This document shows, one piece after another, positions 23,501 to 36,718 of a stretch of DNA of 64,000 nucleotides. The DNA lies in NCBI GenBank assembly GCA_035222895.1, contig JAVYIG010000063.1:807001-871000 (forward strand), in the 5' to 3' direction. Under the pieces are notes generated by a model. That model was not told the DNA's origin, did not search any database, and saw only the letters and a program-made list of their open reading frames with translations. Numbering within the stretch: position 1 is the stretch's first letter; every line of letters starts with the position of its first letter. A program made the translations under genes and the position numbers. This DNA comes from Strongylocentrotus droebachiensis. Taxonomy: Eukaryota > Echinodermata > Echinoidea > Camarodonta > Strongylocentrotidae.

Positions 23501-24228
23501 GAGAATTCAGACTTAGAACACTACAATACACAAGTCAAGAAGAAGATTCCAGGACTAAAGAAGCTTGATGGTAAGATTACTTTGACAACATTCTTCGTAG
23601 TCTTAGTCAATATTCCAAACTGGAGGATACATTGATGTGTAAACAAAAATTGTTTTGTTGTGTAAAGACTAACATTTAGGCTCTCTAGTTTGTTTTTAGT
23701 TAATGTTAATATAGTTTAATGCTTGACACTTTTATGATCAGTTTTGTGCAAAGAAAAACAACTTCTGTGATGTAATGATGTAACACTGTGCGTGTACAAG
23801 TTCAAAAATGGTGATTTTTTATATGGTCAATGTAATACACTTCATAAAAGAGAATGGCTGGTCCTGGAGATTTGGGACCAGAGGGAAGGGACAGGGGATG
23901 CAACCCCTTGAAAATACTATGTATTCTCTCACATACAGTAATGGCACTAATTTGAGTTGATAAGCTAGAGGGTGATTTACAATTTCATGTATTGTATATC
24001 CAATGGGTAAACCTTTGTAAATATGGATGCAGTAACTTTTGTTCAAAATATCAGATATACTAACTTTTTTTAATTATCAGCCTTTCATGGAAATAAAGTT
24101 TACATTTGGTGTAATTTGTTGGTGTACATGAAGTTAAAATCATCGCCTGGTGTGTGGTTTTGTTTGCAGGTGTTGTGCTTACCAATGAGAACAATGAGAA
24201 CGATAAGGAAGAAGAGGATGAAGATTGA
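17546..24228 (+). CDS. DNAL1: Dynein axonemal light chain 1 (outer-arm LC1)
   Basis: Leucine-rich-repeat light chain of the outer dynein arm in motile cilia and flagella; LC1 proteins bind the microtubule-binding stalk region of an outer-arm heavy chain. Nine exons: 17546-17548, 18931-18975, 19476-19609, 20638-20693, 21378-21433, 22040-22129, 22743-22833, 23487-23570 and 24170-24228. They give 205 residues with all junctions GT-AG. The N-terminus has [11 protein letters not shown], then a charged linker, then [21 protein letters not shown]22-like repeats run from about residue 58 to 165 ([55 protein letters not shown]). The C-terminus is acidic (DKEEEDED). It is about 15 residues longer than the vertebrate protein, mainly in the linker and tail. 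Exon 1 carries only the ATG. It is convergent with the MiDAC-type gene. Confidence 0.97.
18058..18367 (+). mobile_element. tRNA-derived SINE
   Basis: The head resembles a tRNA. A near-consensus RNA polymerase III A box (TGGTCGAGTGG) is at 18069-18079 and a degraded B box (GGTTAGAGTCC) at 18113-18123. A tRNA-unrelated body follows. It ends in GAGCGCTTAGAGACTT...GGCGCTATATAA and an (ATT)n tail at about 18345-18367. It lies in DNAL1 intron 1, same strand as the gene. Confidence 0.85.
20129..20487. mobile_element. MITE with TTAA target duplication
   Basis: Perfect 15-bp inverted ends (AGGTAAAGACCAGTA) at 20129-20143 and 20473-20487, each flanked by TTAA (20125-20128 and 20488-20491). A second internal palindromic pair (GATAAGAAATTTG and CAATTTCTTATC) makes the whole element foldable. 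TTAA duplication is typical of piggyBac-like elements, but the ends lack the usual CCC start. Length 359 bp, in DNAL1 intron 3. Confidence 0.85.
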
Positions 24229-25967
24229 TGCACCGGAAGAAAGTCATCTCATTGCTACAAATGTTTGCGCAAGATGGATACACCTCCTGCAGATTTTCAT
24301 CATCTTTTAATTTTTTTTATTATACTGAATTAATGAGACAATGTGAAAACTCATGAAATGTGACCATGTTATGGTGTTACACAGTAGAGTAGAGTTGTTT
24401 CTCTCTTTATTATACCCCCTATCCCCTTTCCTTCCTCTAGCATTCTTGTGAAGTTATGTCCAATATTGATTGAATACACCTAATTTTCAGGAAGAAGTTG
24501 AATTGTTTTCTTAATTTAGCAGAGTGTACTGACAGACATAAGAACAATTATTGAGGTTTAGTACAGAACTTTTCAGTTCAAATTCTATGTGTACCACATA
24601 TGAAAAAATAATTTCAAAGGACTTCCCAACACCACATCAGGACCCATGAAAGTCTGCTTCCCATCACATTTTAGGCTGATTTTTCAACATTTTCTTTTCT
24701 TGTGTTAGATAAGTAATCCCTTTACAGAGTAAGTTTATTGTCTGAAGAATAATATCCTGAACTGCTGAAAATGTATATAGCTCCTTCATTACATTTCACA
24801 TAGGTAGGTTCATGCCTCTGCAACCAAATGGTAAGTTTTTGGGGGTTGCCTGCCCTTTTGTTCCTTCTCCTCTGCCATAATTACATGAAATCTAATAGGA
24901 TTTTACTCTTATTGCAATACCTCAAGCATCATTTAAGGTATGAACATCCAACATGTTATCAGTGTACATCAAGAAAGTGGAGATGACGGTTGTCAAGGTC
25001 ACTTGGGTCAGTTTTATTATGTGGTAACCTGATCTATTCTCTACTTGAATTGTACACAAATTGATCAGAGCAAAGATGTGACAATAGTGGCAAATGGTAA
25101 GAAATAACTGAATATTGGAACAGGCAGAGTATTTGGGATGTGCTCACATAATTTTCAATGTAAGTCTTGGTATAATGTTATTTAAAAATAGACAGTTTTT
25201 ATAAAAACAGTTAAATTGAATAACATTTGTCTCATCAGTCTTGTAGGTTAACAACCAGTATAGTGTTGATCTTATACTATTTTAATAGAGCTCCCACTCT
25301 TATTTTAGCATGAAGTATATTAATATTATTCATATTCTACATTGACATCTAATTTCTCTTCAAATAGGAAGATTTGATATGAATATTTCAATGTGTTATC
25401 TACACCTTGATCAAAACAAAAATTGAATGTTGTAATTATAAAATTATCCCTTTGTTAAAACCCAACAGGTTTTGTTTTTTTCTTCTCCAAAATGAAACCT
25501 GCGAAATTGTGGTCAGTCCGCAGGGTTGTTTATTTGCTGTATATGAGATACACTAGAACCTTGTTATAAAGAGGGACCAAGAAAATGTTCTTGTTATTTA
25601 TTGATACCTTGTTATACGAGGGTTCAAAACAGTAAGTTTTAAAGTAGTGGGACCATCACCAGTCGATGGGAGTTTTTCTTTAATTTATGTTTATAATGAG
25701 GTTCCAACTGAATATTTTTCACATATTTGAAAATTCATTTATATAGATCCAAAAATAACTAAAAATTATTCAGTTAGAAATTTATTTATGACTAGGATTA
25801 TGGTCACCTTTCTGTCTGAAAATGACATTAAGGTGTAGGTGTGTTTTGTGCCTGTGGACATTTTTAGCCAATTCAGAAAGTTGTTTTTGCATAATGTTTT
25901 TTGCAAAGTGAACTGAAAAAACAAGGAATCCTGTATCAATATGTATATATACTGTGTATGATATGTA

Positions 25968-25973
25968 AATAAA
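25968..25973 (+). promoter_or_regulatory. Candidate DNAL1 polyadenylation signal
   Basis: AATAAA about 1.7 kb past the DNAL1 stop, followed by a T-rich stretch. It is the first canonical hexamer that I found downstream of the stop on this strand. Confidence 0.45.
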
Positions 25974-28900
25974 ATTGTATTTGTAAAACTTTCACAAATA
26001 GTACTTATGACTTGTCCTTAATCTTGTACCTGTATTTGGATGAACTATAATATACAAATTGAAATTATATATTCTTAGAAATGTCAATCACTTTGGAAAG
26101 GGAGATAAAAGCACTACAGAAACCAGAGTAGACAAAATTGACTAATGCAGTTGGATATTGAGAGCTGTGTAGGGACTAATAATTGGGTTAGTAGTATTTG
26201 AATGTCTTCTGTCCGAAGTAGTAATTTCCTATAAAAAATTATGTATGAATGCGAACATTTCAAAAATTCATTTCACTTTCATGGCCACATGTGATAAAAA
26301 ATTGTGTTCAACTCTTGTACATATCTATGATCTTTCCAATATCTTACATATGAAGTATTTAGGATATCCTTTGATAGCGTTAGAACATTGAATTTACTTT
26401 CTCTTTCAAGGTACTACCTTACACCATTCTTTGGTAATTGTATTGAAATATATTCTTATATATATTCATACATAAAAGTACTCTAAAAGTACATTTTAAA
26501 TTTTCAAGCAAAATGTTCCAATATTATTTCAGAAGGGGACTTGACCATCTTTTGTCAGGAAATGTAAGGGCTGAAAAGGTATAAAAATCTGTTTGACATG
26601 TTTTCTCTTGATTGGAGCACACATTAAAAATATAATTTCTACCACACATCAAACAAAGAAAAATTAAAATGGAAATAATACAATAGAAGAATACCCAGAA
26701 TACAATGTATTGAAATAAGACTTTCATTTATTTCAATTTTAAAATGATAATACACATTTCTCATACATAACTGCTTTGCTTTCTTTAAAATACACAAATA
26801 TATATCAAGGTACAAATATAAAATAAGAGATAAAAGCAAACATAAAGCAGTTGCATGCACTGTTCTGGTTTGATTGACAATCACTTTTATAAAGTTCATA
26901 GAAAGTGGTAGCAAAATTGGGTTTCTTTGTATGAGATTCTTTACATTTACTTTTGTAAAAAGTAGAAAATAATCCATTACTGGTAGAATGGCTTGAACAT
27001 AAAATCACATAAACCACAAATCCAATGGAAAAAGGCAGTTGATGGTATTTACATACTAATAATCTCATAAAATTCCTAGTGTAAATCTCGGCTTTATTTC
27101 ATGATCATATTCAAACTACCTTCTACTTTAAAGAGAAAAATAATACATTTCAAATCTGCCAAGTGTTTAATACTACAAGGGATAAACTCAACCCCTCTAA
27201 ATTTGAGATTAAAAACTAAGGAAGCATAACAAATGTTTTGTTCGATGGTGTAATTTTCATATTGGCTATTCCAACTCGAGATACAAATTGGATTTGAAGT
27301 AAGAAGCATAATTACTTATGTCATGATTGTTAGGATGACACAAAAAAAATTCATACGCCTGGGCAGCATTTCACAAAACCATCATAAGTACAAGTTCACT
27401 GCCAACACATTGAAACACATGTATTAAATTTGACACACATTACAATACAATGTCTGTGATCTTCTACTCATGAAGGTTTTGTGAAACGATGGCCAGCACT
27501 TCTTAATCTCGCTAACTAATAACATGAACACCCAACAGATCTCTATCTCTAATAAAGCAATGCTTTGCAATTAAGAATAAGGGTGCATGTTGTCATCCAT
27601 ATTTGTTTGTAAATTGAATTGAAGAAAAAAAAATCTTCCCAATTTCATATTTATCCCTTAAATGGCATACCTTTTTATATATCAAAAGAAAATTGGAACC
27701 GTAAAATATTAAATTCAAACAATATTTTATCATCAAAGGCTTTATGTGTATTTTGGAAAAAAATAAATGTCACACAGGTTATTGGGCATTGCTTTCTATG
27801 TTTAGTAATTTTTCAAATCAATATCTTCCTAAACACAAAGACATTGATATTTGTAAAATATAACTTTTCATGCTTTATTCGTCTAAATTTGAAACAAATC
27901 TTTGGCTGAAAGAACAAAGAAAAGGGGCAAAAAATAAAAGCCATGTAACAAGAACATGAAAAATAAGTTCTATTTGGGATCTGTGGTTTCTACTGGTCAA
28001 CTAATTCACCATTCCATTACATAAAATTTGCAGCCATCATGAGAAAAATAACTGGAGCTTTTAATACATTACAAAATTATATAAATGAATGTTTATTTAG
28101 TTTTTAATATGTATATCATCCATACCATATTCCGGGCCTGCCCTGTAACATGAAGCTTAACTTGCAATCAATTGTAAATATCTCTTGTATCTCCATTGTT
28201 ACCACAGCAGATTGTATATTATGATGAATTGTGACTTTCTGGAACATACACATTGATTGTAAAGATACAGTTGATTGAAAGAGATCAAATTAATTTGAGG
28301 AGAAGCAATCCTTTTTGACTATTTATGTTACAGGGCCATGATTTATCCCGTCCACAGATACCATATCTATAAAATGCAAAATAGAATATTTTGGAATTTT
28401 TTCTTTTCTTTCTGCTGAAATTTCTGATGCATGTATGATTGACGTAGAATAAAATCATTTAAGTGAGATTAACATTAATCATAATACATTACACATACAT
28501 GTAGTCCTATACAGTCAATTCTGAAAAATATTTCAAGACACTTTCTTACAATAAAATTTCATAAAATATACTTGTAGCATTAAAATTTCTTCTCTGTGTA
28601 GACTCTGTAGACAATTTTGACAAAACAAGATTGCATTTTTCTTCTGTTTTTCTATTTTTACACTGATAAGAACATATTGTGCTATTCTCATACCAACGTT
28701 AGCTGTGCTGTGAATGATATTATGACACTATAGTACTTAATAGTCAACACAGACACAGCTTAAAGCACATGAAATATCCAGTAGATTCTAAAAGCACAAT
28801 ATTGTCAATATCCACAAACACATATTTCAATAGAAAAATAAGAAAAGCCATTCCATCATAAATGATATCTTAGATCATATATTTCAAAATTGTGTAAAAA

Positions 28901-31900
28901 TAAAAAAAGAATAGGAACAGATTCACATTCTACATTCTCCATCCAATTTCCTTCAAAGATTAAGAACGATGTAATCCACACACTTAATTGGTCATTTAAA
29001 TATTGCACAATACTACACATTGGTCAGCCAAAGACTCTTTTTCGCTTCGTTACTTACCAATGTCAATCCGATTCCACACCTCAGTTCAACTATAAACTAT
29101 CTATGTACAATTTACATGAAATAAGGTTTAACAGTAATACAAGATAACACACACTCACAATGTAGAACTTCCGTAGGCCACTTTCCAATTGTTTTTGTTT
29201 TATATATAGAAAATTTTGAACTGCAAAAGTGCACACATCTGTAGAGTTAGAATAAATGTTCTTGCTGACTGACATGTTGTTAATATCTGAAGCCACTTGA
29301 TACGTACATGTTTGTGTATTTATATAGATATCCCTTACTTACAATCATCATCAAAACCCACCCTTCCTGACTCTTCTCCAAACTGCATATATCCATCTTC
29401 CCTGAGCATATCTTATATCACATCCAATCCTGCCTTCATCACAATTCAATAGGAAACAATCTCTTTACATGGTGAGAATAGATGCTATTTGTAACATCCA
29501 TACCTTCAAACGTACTAAACTAAAACCCAAGTAATCAATAACATATTCTTTTCTCTTTCTCTCTTTCTGTACACAGAAAAAAATATAAACTTCATCATGA
29601 TGTAAAATGTAAAGACAATTGAAAATAAAAGGAAGAGGGTATGTATGTATCATGTATATAACACTAGAATGTCATCAGAACACTGTCACTCACACTCTCA
29701 CGACTGTTCCTGGCTTCCTTACTCACACTCGGCAACATAGTCCAACAAAAAAAAAACATTCAGAAAATGTTTTCTAGATGTATCAAATATTGTAGGTCTT
29801 CACTAAATCTCTAACAATGCACTCAAACATACCCAAACTGAGATCACATGGAGACATTTTTGAACAATTCTCCAAGATGTATGAATCGTGTCTTGCAGTT
29901 GTTTTCCCTTGACACAGAATAAGCTTTAAAGTGCGTTTAACAAACAGATTGTTTTACTATTTGAGTATCAATTCATTATCAGTCACTTCTGTGGAATCAT
30001 CCAATGTAAGATGCTGCAAATTCAGTCAAAACTTGTCTTCCTTCTTAGTATCTAAAATACATCTGTCAATTTAAATAACATTTCAGCATCAGCAAAGAAA
30101 GTGTAAGTACATTGCCATTTATGGTTTTGATTTGAAGATGTTCTGTGAATTATAAACACAACTACACAAAGTTTAGATAAGACACAGACAGTTATAACTA
30201 GGTAATATCTAACAAATCTCAAAAAACATGTAATATACTGGTACCACCAAACGTTATAAAGATGTTTGAAAAGAAATCTCAGACCTTGAGTTAAGAAATA
30301 AATAACAAAATAAAAGGAAAAGGAAAAGCTATTGAAAAATTATGTAAATTCATTGTAATTGTGAGCCAGTGGAAGTGTTGATTTTTTTAATGTGCATACA
30401 TACAAGAAAATGTGCCTTTTGAATGTATAATTTTGCTTCTCTGTTTTACCCTAATATAGTCCAGTTTCTTTCCTTTATCATTGTATTATTAATCTTAGAT
30501 ACTTCTTGCTCCGAACAGGCACTTGCTCTTTGACATGAAAATTAGAGTAACCTTTAACTTGTTGACTACTAGGACAAAGATATCTTGGCATGATATCTGT
30601 GGAAAATGCATGTTATACCAAAATCAAATAGCATCCTACTTGTTAAGGTTGCATGGAAATACATGATCAAATTGCAGTAATCCCTACAGTTTTTGTGTAA
30701 GTTAAACTGTAATCTTATGTCAAGTTGACAACAATGACATTTCTCAAAGATATCAGCAAATGTAACAATGGAAGTGACATACCCATGGATACCTGCCAAA
30801 CAATTTGATAGAAATTAATACTAGTTGAGAAAAAAAGCAATGAAATATCATGTCCTTAAGAAGGTCAAAATGCTCTCTTTCAATTAATTTCAATTTCATA
30901 CAAAAATAATTGTATTACCATGTAACAATTATTAAAACAATCATCCAATTGAAGTATTTCCCACCCAAATATTCTGACCTGCTTCACCCTGTAAGTCCAA
31001 GCAACCAACTTCAGCTTACTATACTTTTGGTATAACATCCAATATTTTCCTCGTACATTTCTACTCTCATATCAACACATAAAGGAGTATGAGCGTAAAG
31101 GAGCACTCTGTTTTATCTATCAAGAAGCTACCCCCTTTAATGTAAGAATGTAAATAGACCATGTTTGCCTAAAGCCAAATTTTACAAAGGATTGTACTGG
31201 TTACATACAGTTTACTATATTAAGACAATACAGTGAGTCAAACAGTTAACTTTTCATCTGACCTGATCTGAGAGAATCCTTTTCTAATCAATCTCCCTGA
31301 AAGGGGCATAATACTGAAATGTGTATCAGAATACTGTAAGACATCTCAATGGTCATATAAGATCATCCATACTTAGACAGAAGACTTTGAGACTAGAATG
31401 GATAATGCCAGTATCACTTCTAAATGGATTTCTACATCATAGGCATTTATTTCACAGAAATGCTTGATGATTAGTTTAACTAAGCAATTTGTGGTTTAAT
31501 TATTAATTTTGTTTATGTATGACTCTTTTGAGTAACCATACAAATGTTACAGGGGTAATTGTTGAGTTTGTGCAAAAATAGCACCATTTATTATCTGTTC
31601 ATCAATATTAATGCTTTTCAATTAATACAAATTGACAAAAAGTAAGAGTTAACAATGGGGGTGGCTTTGTTGAATTGCCCTCCAAATTTATGGGCATGGT
31701 AACAGCTTCAGAACCAGCTTTTTAAATCCAGAAATTGACAACACTGGAACTGAAAAGAAGGGTAGCCCAGAACAAGGTTGATGTCACCTGGAGTTCCTGA
31801 TTTTTACAGGAACCTCTCAGTGCATGCTATATTTGATTTATAGTTTGGAGAAGAGCTTTAGATTCCACCTTACTTATTCCAGTTTATCATTATCTAATTA

Positions 31901-32524
31901 TCAAAGTTCCTATTTCATTCCATTGCACTCAAATCTAGTTTGGCAAAGTCTTGGTCTATTCCATTATTCACTCAATATATGATGTCCCTTTGATCTATTT
32001 GATATCTATTTTGACTGGCATTAGTTGGAAAATATAATTAAATGACAAAATTGGGAGAAGTGAAAAAGTCAGCATATTTCAATTCCCATTACCCCAAAGA
32101 ATTTGTTTCCCTTTTTCTTCATTACGAATCAGAAGAAACACATTTCATTTCTTGCAAATTCACCTGATAAAGGGAATGAAATATATAATATAATTGATAT
32201 TTCATGTTTTTTTTCTTTCTAAAGATGTCTACATAAAATCATATATAAAGAGTTCATTCTCATAAGATATGACACCCCTTTTCTTTCCTTCCTACAGTCG
32301 ATTGTTCCTGATCGATCATGAGTTACAACATGCAACGAGTGAAAGAAACAGAGGAAATCTACATTTCATATAGTATATCTATTTCAATCATATCAACACT
32401 TCCAGAAGAACTTTTCAAGCTCAGTACACATGAAAATATGAGGCATCTCTCCCATCTTTTCCACTGAGTATTGTCATTTTCACAGCTGCTACACCATCCA
32501 CGAGGCCTCATGGCAGGCATGGAG

Positions 32525-32530
32525 TTTATT
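32525..32530 (-). promoter_or_regulatory. Possible polyadenylation signal of the MiDAC-type gene
   Basis: AATAAA on the minus strand about 95 bases past the stop at 32624. It would give a very short 3' UTR. Other hexamers occur further into the AT-rich spacer, so this is weak. Confidence 0.25.
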
Positions 32531-32623
32531 TCTTCACACACATTCACTACTATCCTTCCAGCCTGACACTACACCTATTCCTTTCCTATCTTGACCGTCG
32601 TCGACTATCAGGCTCGCATAGCT

Positions 32624-32894
32624 TTAGTTCGACATGTCATCATCCTCTTCCTCCTCGGACGACATCATCCCCTCATCGTCTTCCAGACCATCGTCATCAC
32701 CTTCCATGTCTTCCTCCTCATCATCCTCCTCCTCATCGTCGTCTTCACTACTAGAGCAACTCCTGCTTTCATGTTCCATGTAGTGATTGAACATCTGTTG
32801 CTCCTTACCTCCACCAAACCCCATCCCAACTTTCTTGTCAGCTGCATGGTGATTCTTCATGTGGGTATTCCGGCTCTGGATTTTGTCAAAGGTC
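32624..32894 (-). CDS. MiDAC-type gene: last exon, finger 6 and acidic tail
   Basis: Completes finger six with TFDKIQSRNTHMKNHH, the SRN-HMK signature of TRERF1-type C-terminal fingers. It then ends in about 45 residues dominated by aspartate and glutamate. The stop is TAA at 32624-32626. Confidence 0.95.
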
Positions 32895-35800
32895 CTGAGA
32901 TAACATGATACACAAAATAAATAAGAATTGACCAAACAGTTTTTCCTCACATTTTTGGTTTTAAATCAATTAAATAAGTCTCACCTTCAGTGGCAAAAAT
33001 ACAAACACAATTGTAGGTATAATGACATATTCTCTCAATGACTATTGTGATAGTGTGATGTAAGAAAGTAAGGATGTTAATTATCAATATCCACGCATCA
33101 ATCAATTTATTGTTCTTAGATTTATGATGTCATTACTCACAGTTGAATGAATGAATGAATGGATGGTATATAATGGTTACATATACACTATCTGTCATGT
33201 AGTTAAATTTGGAATTGAATTGTGTTCACTTACTTGTGGCACATCTTGCATGGAAAATGAGGTTGGTGATCATCCTCACTGGTCATCCCATCCTCGTCAT
33301 TCTCCGTAAGCTCTCTGGACGATCCCTCATCACTCTCCTCTTCATCTTCATCATCGTCTTCCTCTTCATTTGACATTTCTTCTGAAGATGACTCCGGGGG
33401 CATCTGCTTTGTATTCTGACCGACCCCGCCCCCTCCTCGGTACGAGGATGATGTTGTTGATGAGGCAGACGAGGATGTGTTTGTTCTAGACTGAATGTTG
33501 GTAGTAGCGTTGGATGTAGCTGTATTGGATGTAGCTGCGTTGGGTTTGTAGCTGCCCCCGTGTACCCGTATATGTCCATTCAGAGCTTGCCGTGACTTGA
33601 ATGACTGTTTAAAGACAATGGTGGAAAAGGTGCATGAAGTAATTTTATTCTGGCAAATACTAAAGGTCAAAGAGGTGAAGTATATTAGTAGCTATATTCC
33701 TAGCTAACTTTGTGGTGTTATCTGGAGGAAATAGGTCAACTTCCTTTCGCAGTGTTTGGGCAGGTGATAGATCATCTGGTAGTATTTAATAATTGGCTCG
33801 GTCCAAATAGACATATCACCTGCTTGGAGCCAAAAGAGTGTTAACTCAAAGCATTTAACACAGAGTAAACGCCCTTCCAACTCTCAAGAGACAATATTAT
33901 GACCTTCCATCTCAAAACCAGTAATAGGTCAAACAAAAGTCACACAACAGGCTACATATTCACTGACCTACATTAACATTTACCCAAGTGTACTTTAAAA
34001 GCATTCAATCCTGCAAATATCTTCACCATTTGATCAAATATTGGGATGGCATTCCCTTTAACTGTTCACTTTTTAATGAACTTTCAATCTGTTATTTTAC
34101 ATGAAAAGATATTTATCAACTATCAATAGGGATGTTAGACTAAAAATTGAAGTCCATTAAATCATGAAAATTTTGCACTGTATTTGGAGAACACAATTTA
34201 TCATTCAATATAGAAAAAAAATGGAGTCAAAATATAAATCGATTCTCGAGATATTAATTTTGTAATGTTTTTATTTAGGGGTATTTCCTGAAGTTTTTGC
34301 ATAGGAAATTACAATGTAAGCATGGCACCGAGTGTAATTTAAGTACATAGTAAAGAGTACATACCTCAACATTGCAAGCAATGTTTGATGTGCCATATCT
34401 CAAAAAATATATCTTGTTTCTCATTGAAATTTCAACAGAACTTTTCTTCATTATATTCTTTTTATCAACATTTTTAAGAGAAACCTTGAAATTAAATATA
34501 TTGTTGCCATGGAAACAAAACAAAGAAAATAAGAAAATATTTTAAAATTAATATACCAGTATTTACTTTCCAGATCAAATTGCTACTCAAAACACTTTGC
34601 ATTCCAAGATAATGGCAGGGACATATTTCCACAACATTTTTAAAATTAAAATATAAGGTTGCCATGGCAAAAAACAAAGAAAAACAAAGAAAAACAAAGA
34701 AAAACAAAGATTTAAAAAAAACAAAAATATCACAGGAAAAATGTTTCCTGATAAAATTTGAGGATCGATTTGAGGATCTGGAGGATCGCTGATTTTCAAG
34801 TAAAGATTTTCAAATAATCAGTGATACAAATATAAGATGATATTTCAATGTAAACTTGGATTAAAATTCTGGCAGTCATGGTGGAAAAATATATAAATTC
34901 CAAGTACATGTAAAATTGCTTTTTGATAAAGGAAAACGAATATGGTAAATGTCCAGAAAACCTCTTGTAATGTTACAAATGTATCAGGAGAATAACACCT
35001 GTATATTTACAATTACAGCTGAGTCACTAGAATTGCTCATTTCTACGTAATTTCCCTCGAAACAGTGTTTAGTTTCCCTTGAAACATTGTTTTAATAATT
35101 TCTTGCATTTTATCTTTTTTAAAGAGGGAGTTTGTGCACTTAGAAGAAGAGCCACATGCCGGCGCTTACAATGGAAATTTCCACGTGCGCGCACGTGGCC
35201 ATTGCGGCTTGATGATAACATCACGCTTTTCTTTCATTTATACTTCCTCCCGGCATTTCACTCGTACACACATTCAACATTTCAACTTCTTTTCTATAAT
35301 AAATACTGAGTTATTGCTTTAATAATGGAGTCTTTAATTATGAAAAACTTATATTCAACGTTTGTAGTCGATCAAAATTCTCAATTTATCCATGGAAAGT
35401 AGTTTCTAGCTGCAAATATTTCGTTCGGTCCGTACGTGTTCAGCACAGAATCACCAGGGGTTGAGGGCGAGTGTCAAGACTTACGGTTGTTCAGTCTTGG
35501 GTAATATACATCGGAAGTTTGTGATTATCTGTAGATGATCCTGAATGAATTTCCCTTAGATTTTTGGCACAAAGATAGCTTGAATATCACTTATAAAGAT
35601 ACTAACATTGACTTTTGCAAAAAGTTCATTTTTATAAGAAAAAGATCGCTATAAATTGGAACTTTTTTTTACTGCTCAAATATATTAAAAGTATGGGGTA
35701 GGCAAAAAAGTCAATGCGCATGGATTATTTTCTTAAGTTTCATGAATGGCATGTCCAAATTTGGGCATTGTGTGACCCCAGGATCACCTCCAGATTTTGA

Positions 35801-36683
35801 TGTAAACATGCGCAGTTTTTCAGAGAGTCACAGAAAAGCAGTGCCATGGGTGCCACAATGCCTTTCAAACGCTTGCAAAGGGCCAATGGGCGAATTAGAG
35901 CTCATCTTTACTGCCATATTTTTATTGATTCTACGATTCTACTTGTGAAGAAAATGCTTCCAATATTGGAATACAACTTTAATCTACGGTAATTCTTAAC
36001 CAATTAGTTCTTTCCTGCTAATTTTGATTTTTAATGAATTTTTAAAGATTGCATGTTTTTATTTCGACTACAATCACTGTTGGCTCGTACGCACATTGAT
36101 GGCTCGATTTCAGGATTGCAGCGCGAGCGTCTGACATCCCTACTATCAACTACTGTTATCACTTGTGATGCCAGTACAGTAAAAATAGTTAAGCACAATC
36201 ATTCTGTGCAATTTTGTTAAGATATACACTATTGTTATGATCCGACCATTTTCACGACAATGTCATTATCAAATCCAATGCTAAAGTTTTAACCTTATTT
36301 CTAAACTTGTAGATTTGCTTTGTTGAAATTTTAACCTTGTGATCAAAGACAACCGTCAGGAAGGATGTGAGTGTACACTTGTGAAAAGTAATCTGTTATA
36401 TCCTCGGTCCTAACTACAGAGCTGCCAACCTCCAGAACAGAAAATCAGTAATCACAAGGCTCAAAATCAGTAATTTGGGGTATAAATCAGTAATTTCTTA
36501 TGCGGCGCTATGAATCTAAAAAAACGACACGCCAACACTGCGCGGACGCATGATTATCTGAAATTTTTGGTGATTTTACTCACACAAAGATGTTAAGTAT
36601 TGAATTTCAGGTCATCACAACACAGTTTATCATGAAAAATGGCTCCTATTCACAGCACTCGCTACGATAAATCATATTTAATT

Positions 36684-36718
<35 letters not shown>

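Larger units (their letters stand above)
24229..32623. other. 8.4-kb convergent intergenic region, probable long 3' UTRs
   Basis: No frame here looks coding. It lies between the stop codons of DNAL1 (+) and the MiDAC-type gene (-), is strongly AT-rich, and contains no TIR element that I can recognise. The part up to about 25990 fits a DNAL1 3' UTR. Much of the rest may be 3' UTR of the minus-strand gene or plain spacer. Confidence 0.5.

Noticed and set aside
32591..32908. 105-codon plus-strand frame
   Set aside because: It is the antisense shadow of the last exon of the MiDAC-type gene, produced by its acidic codon bias.
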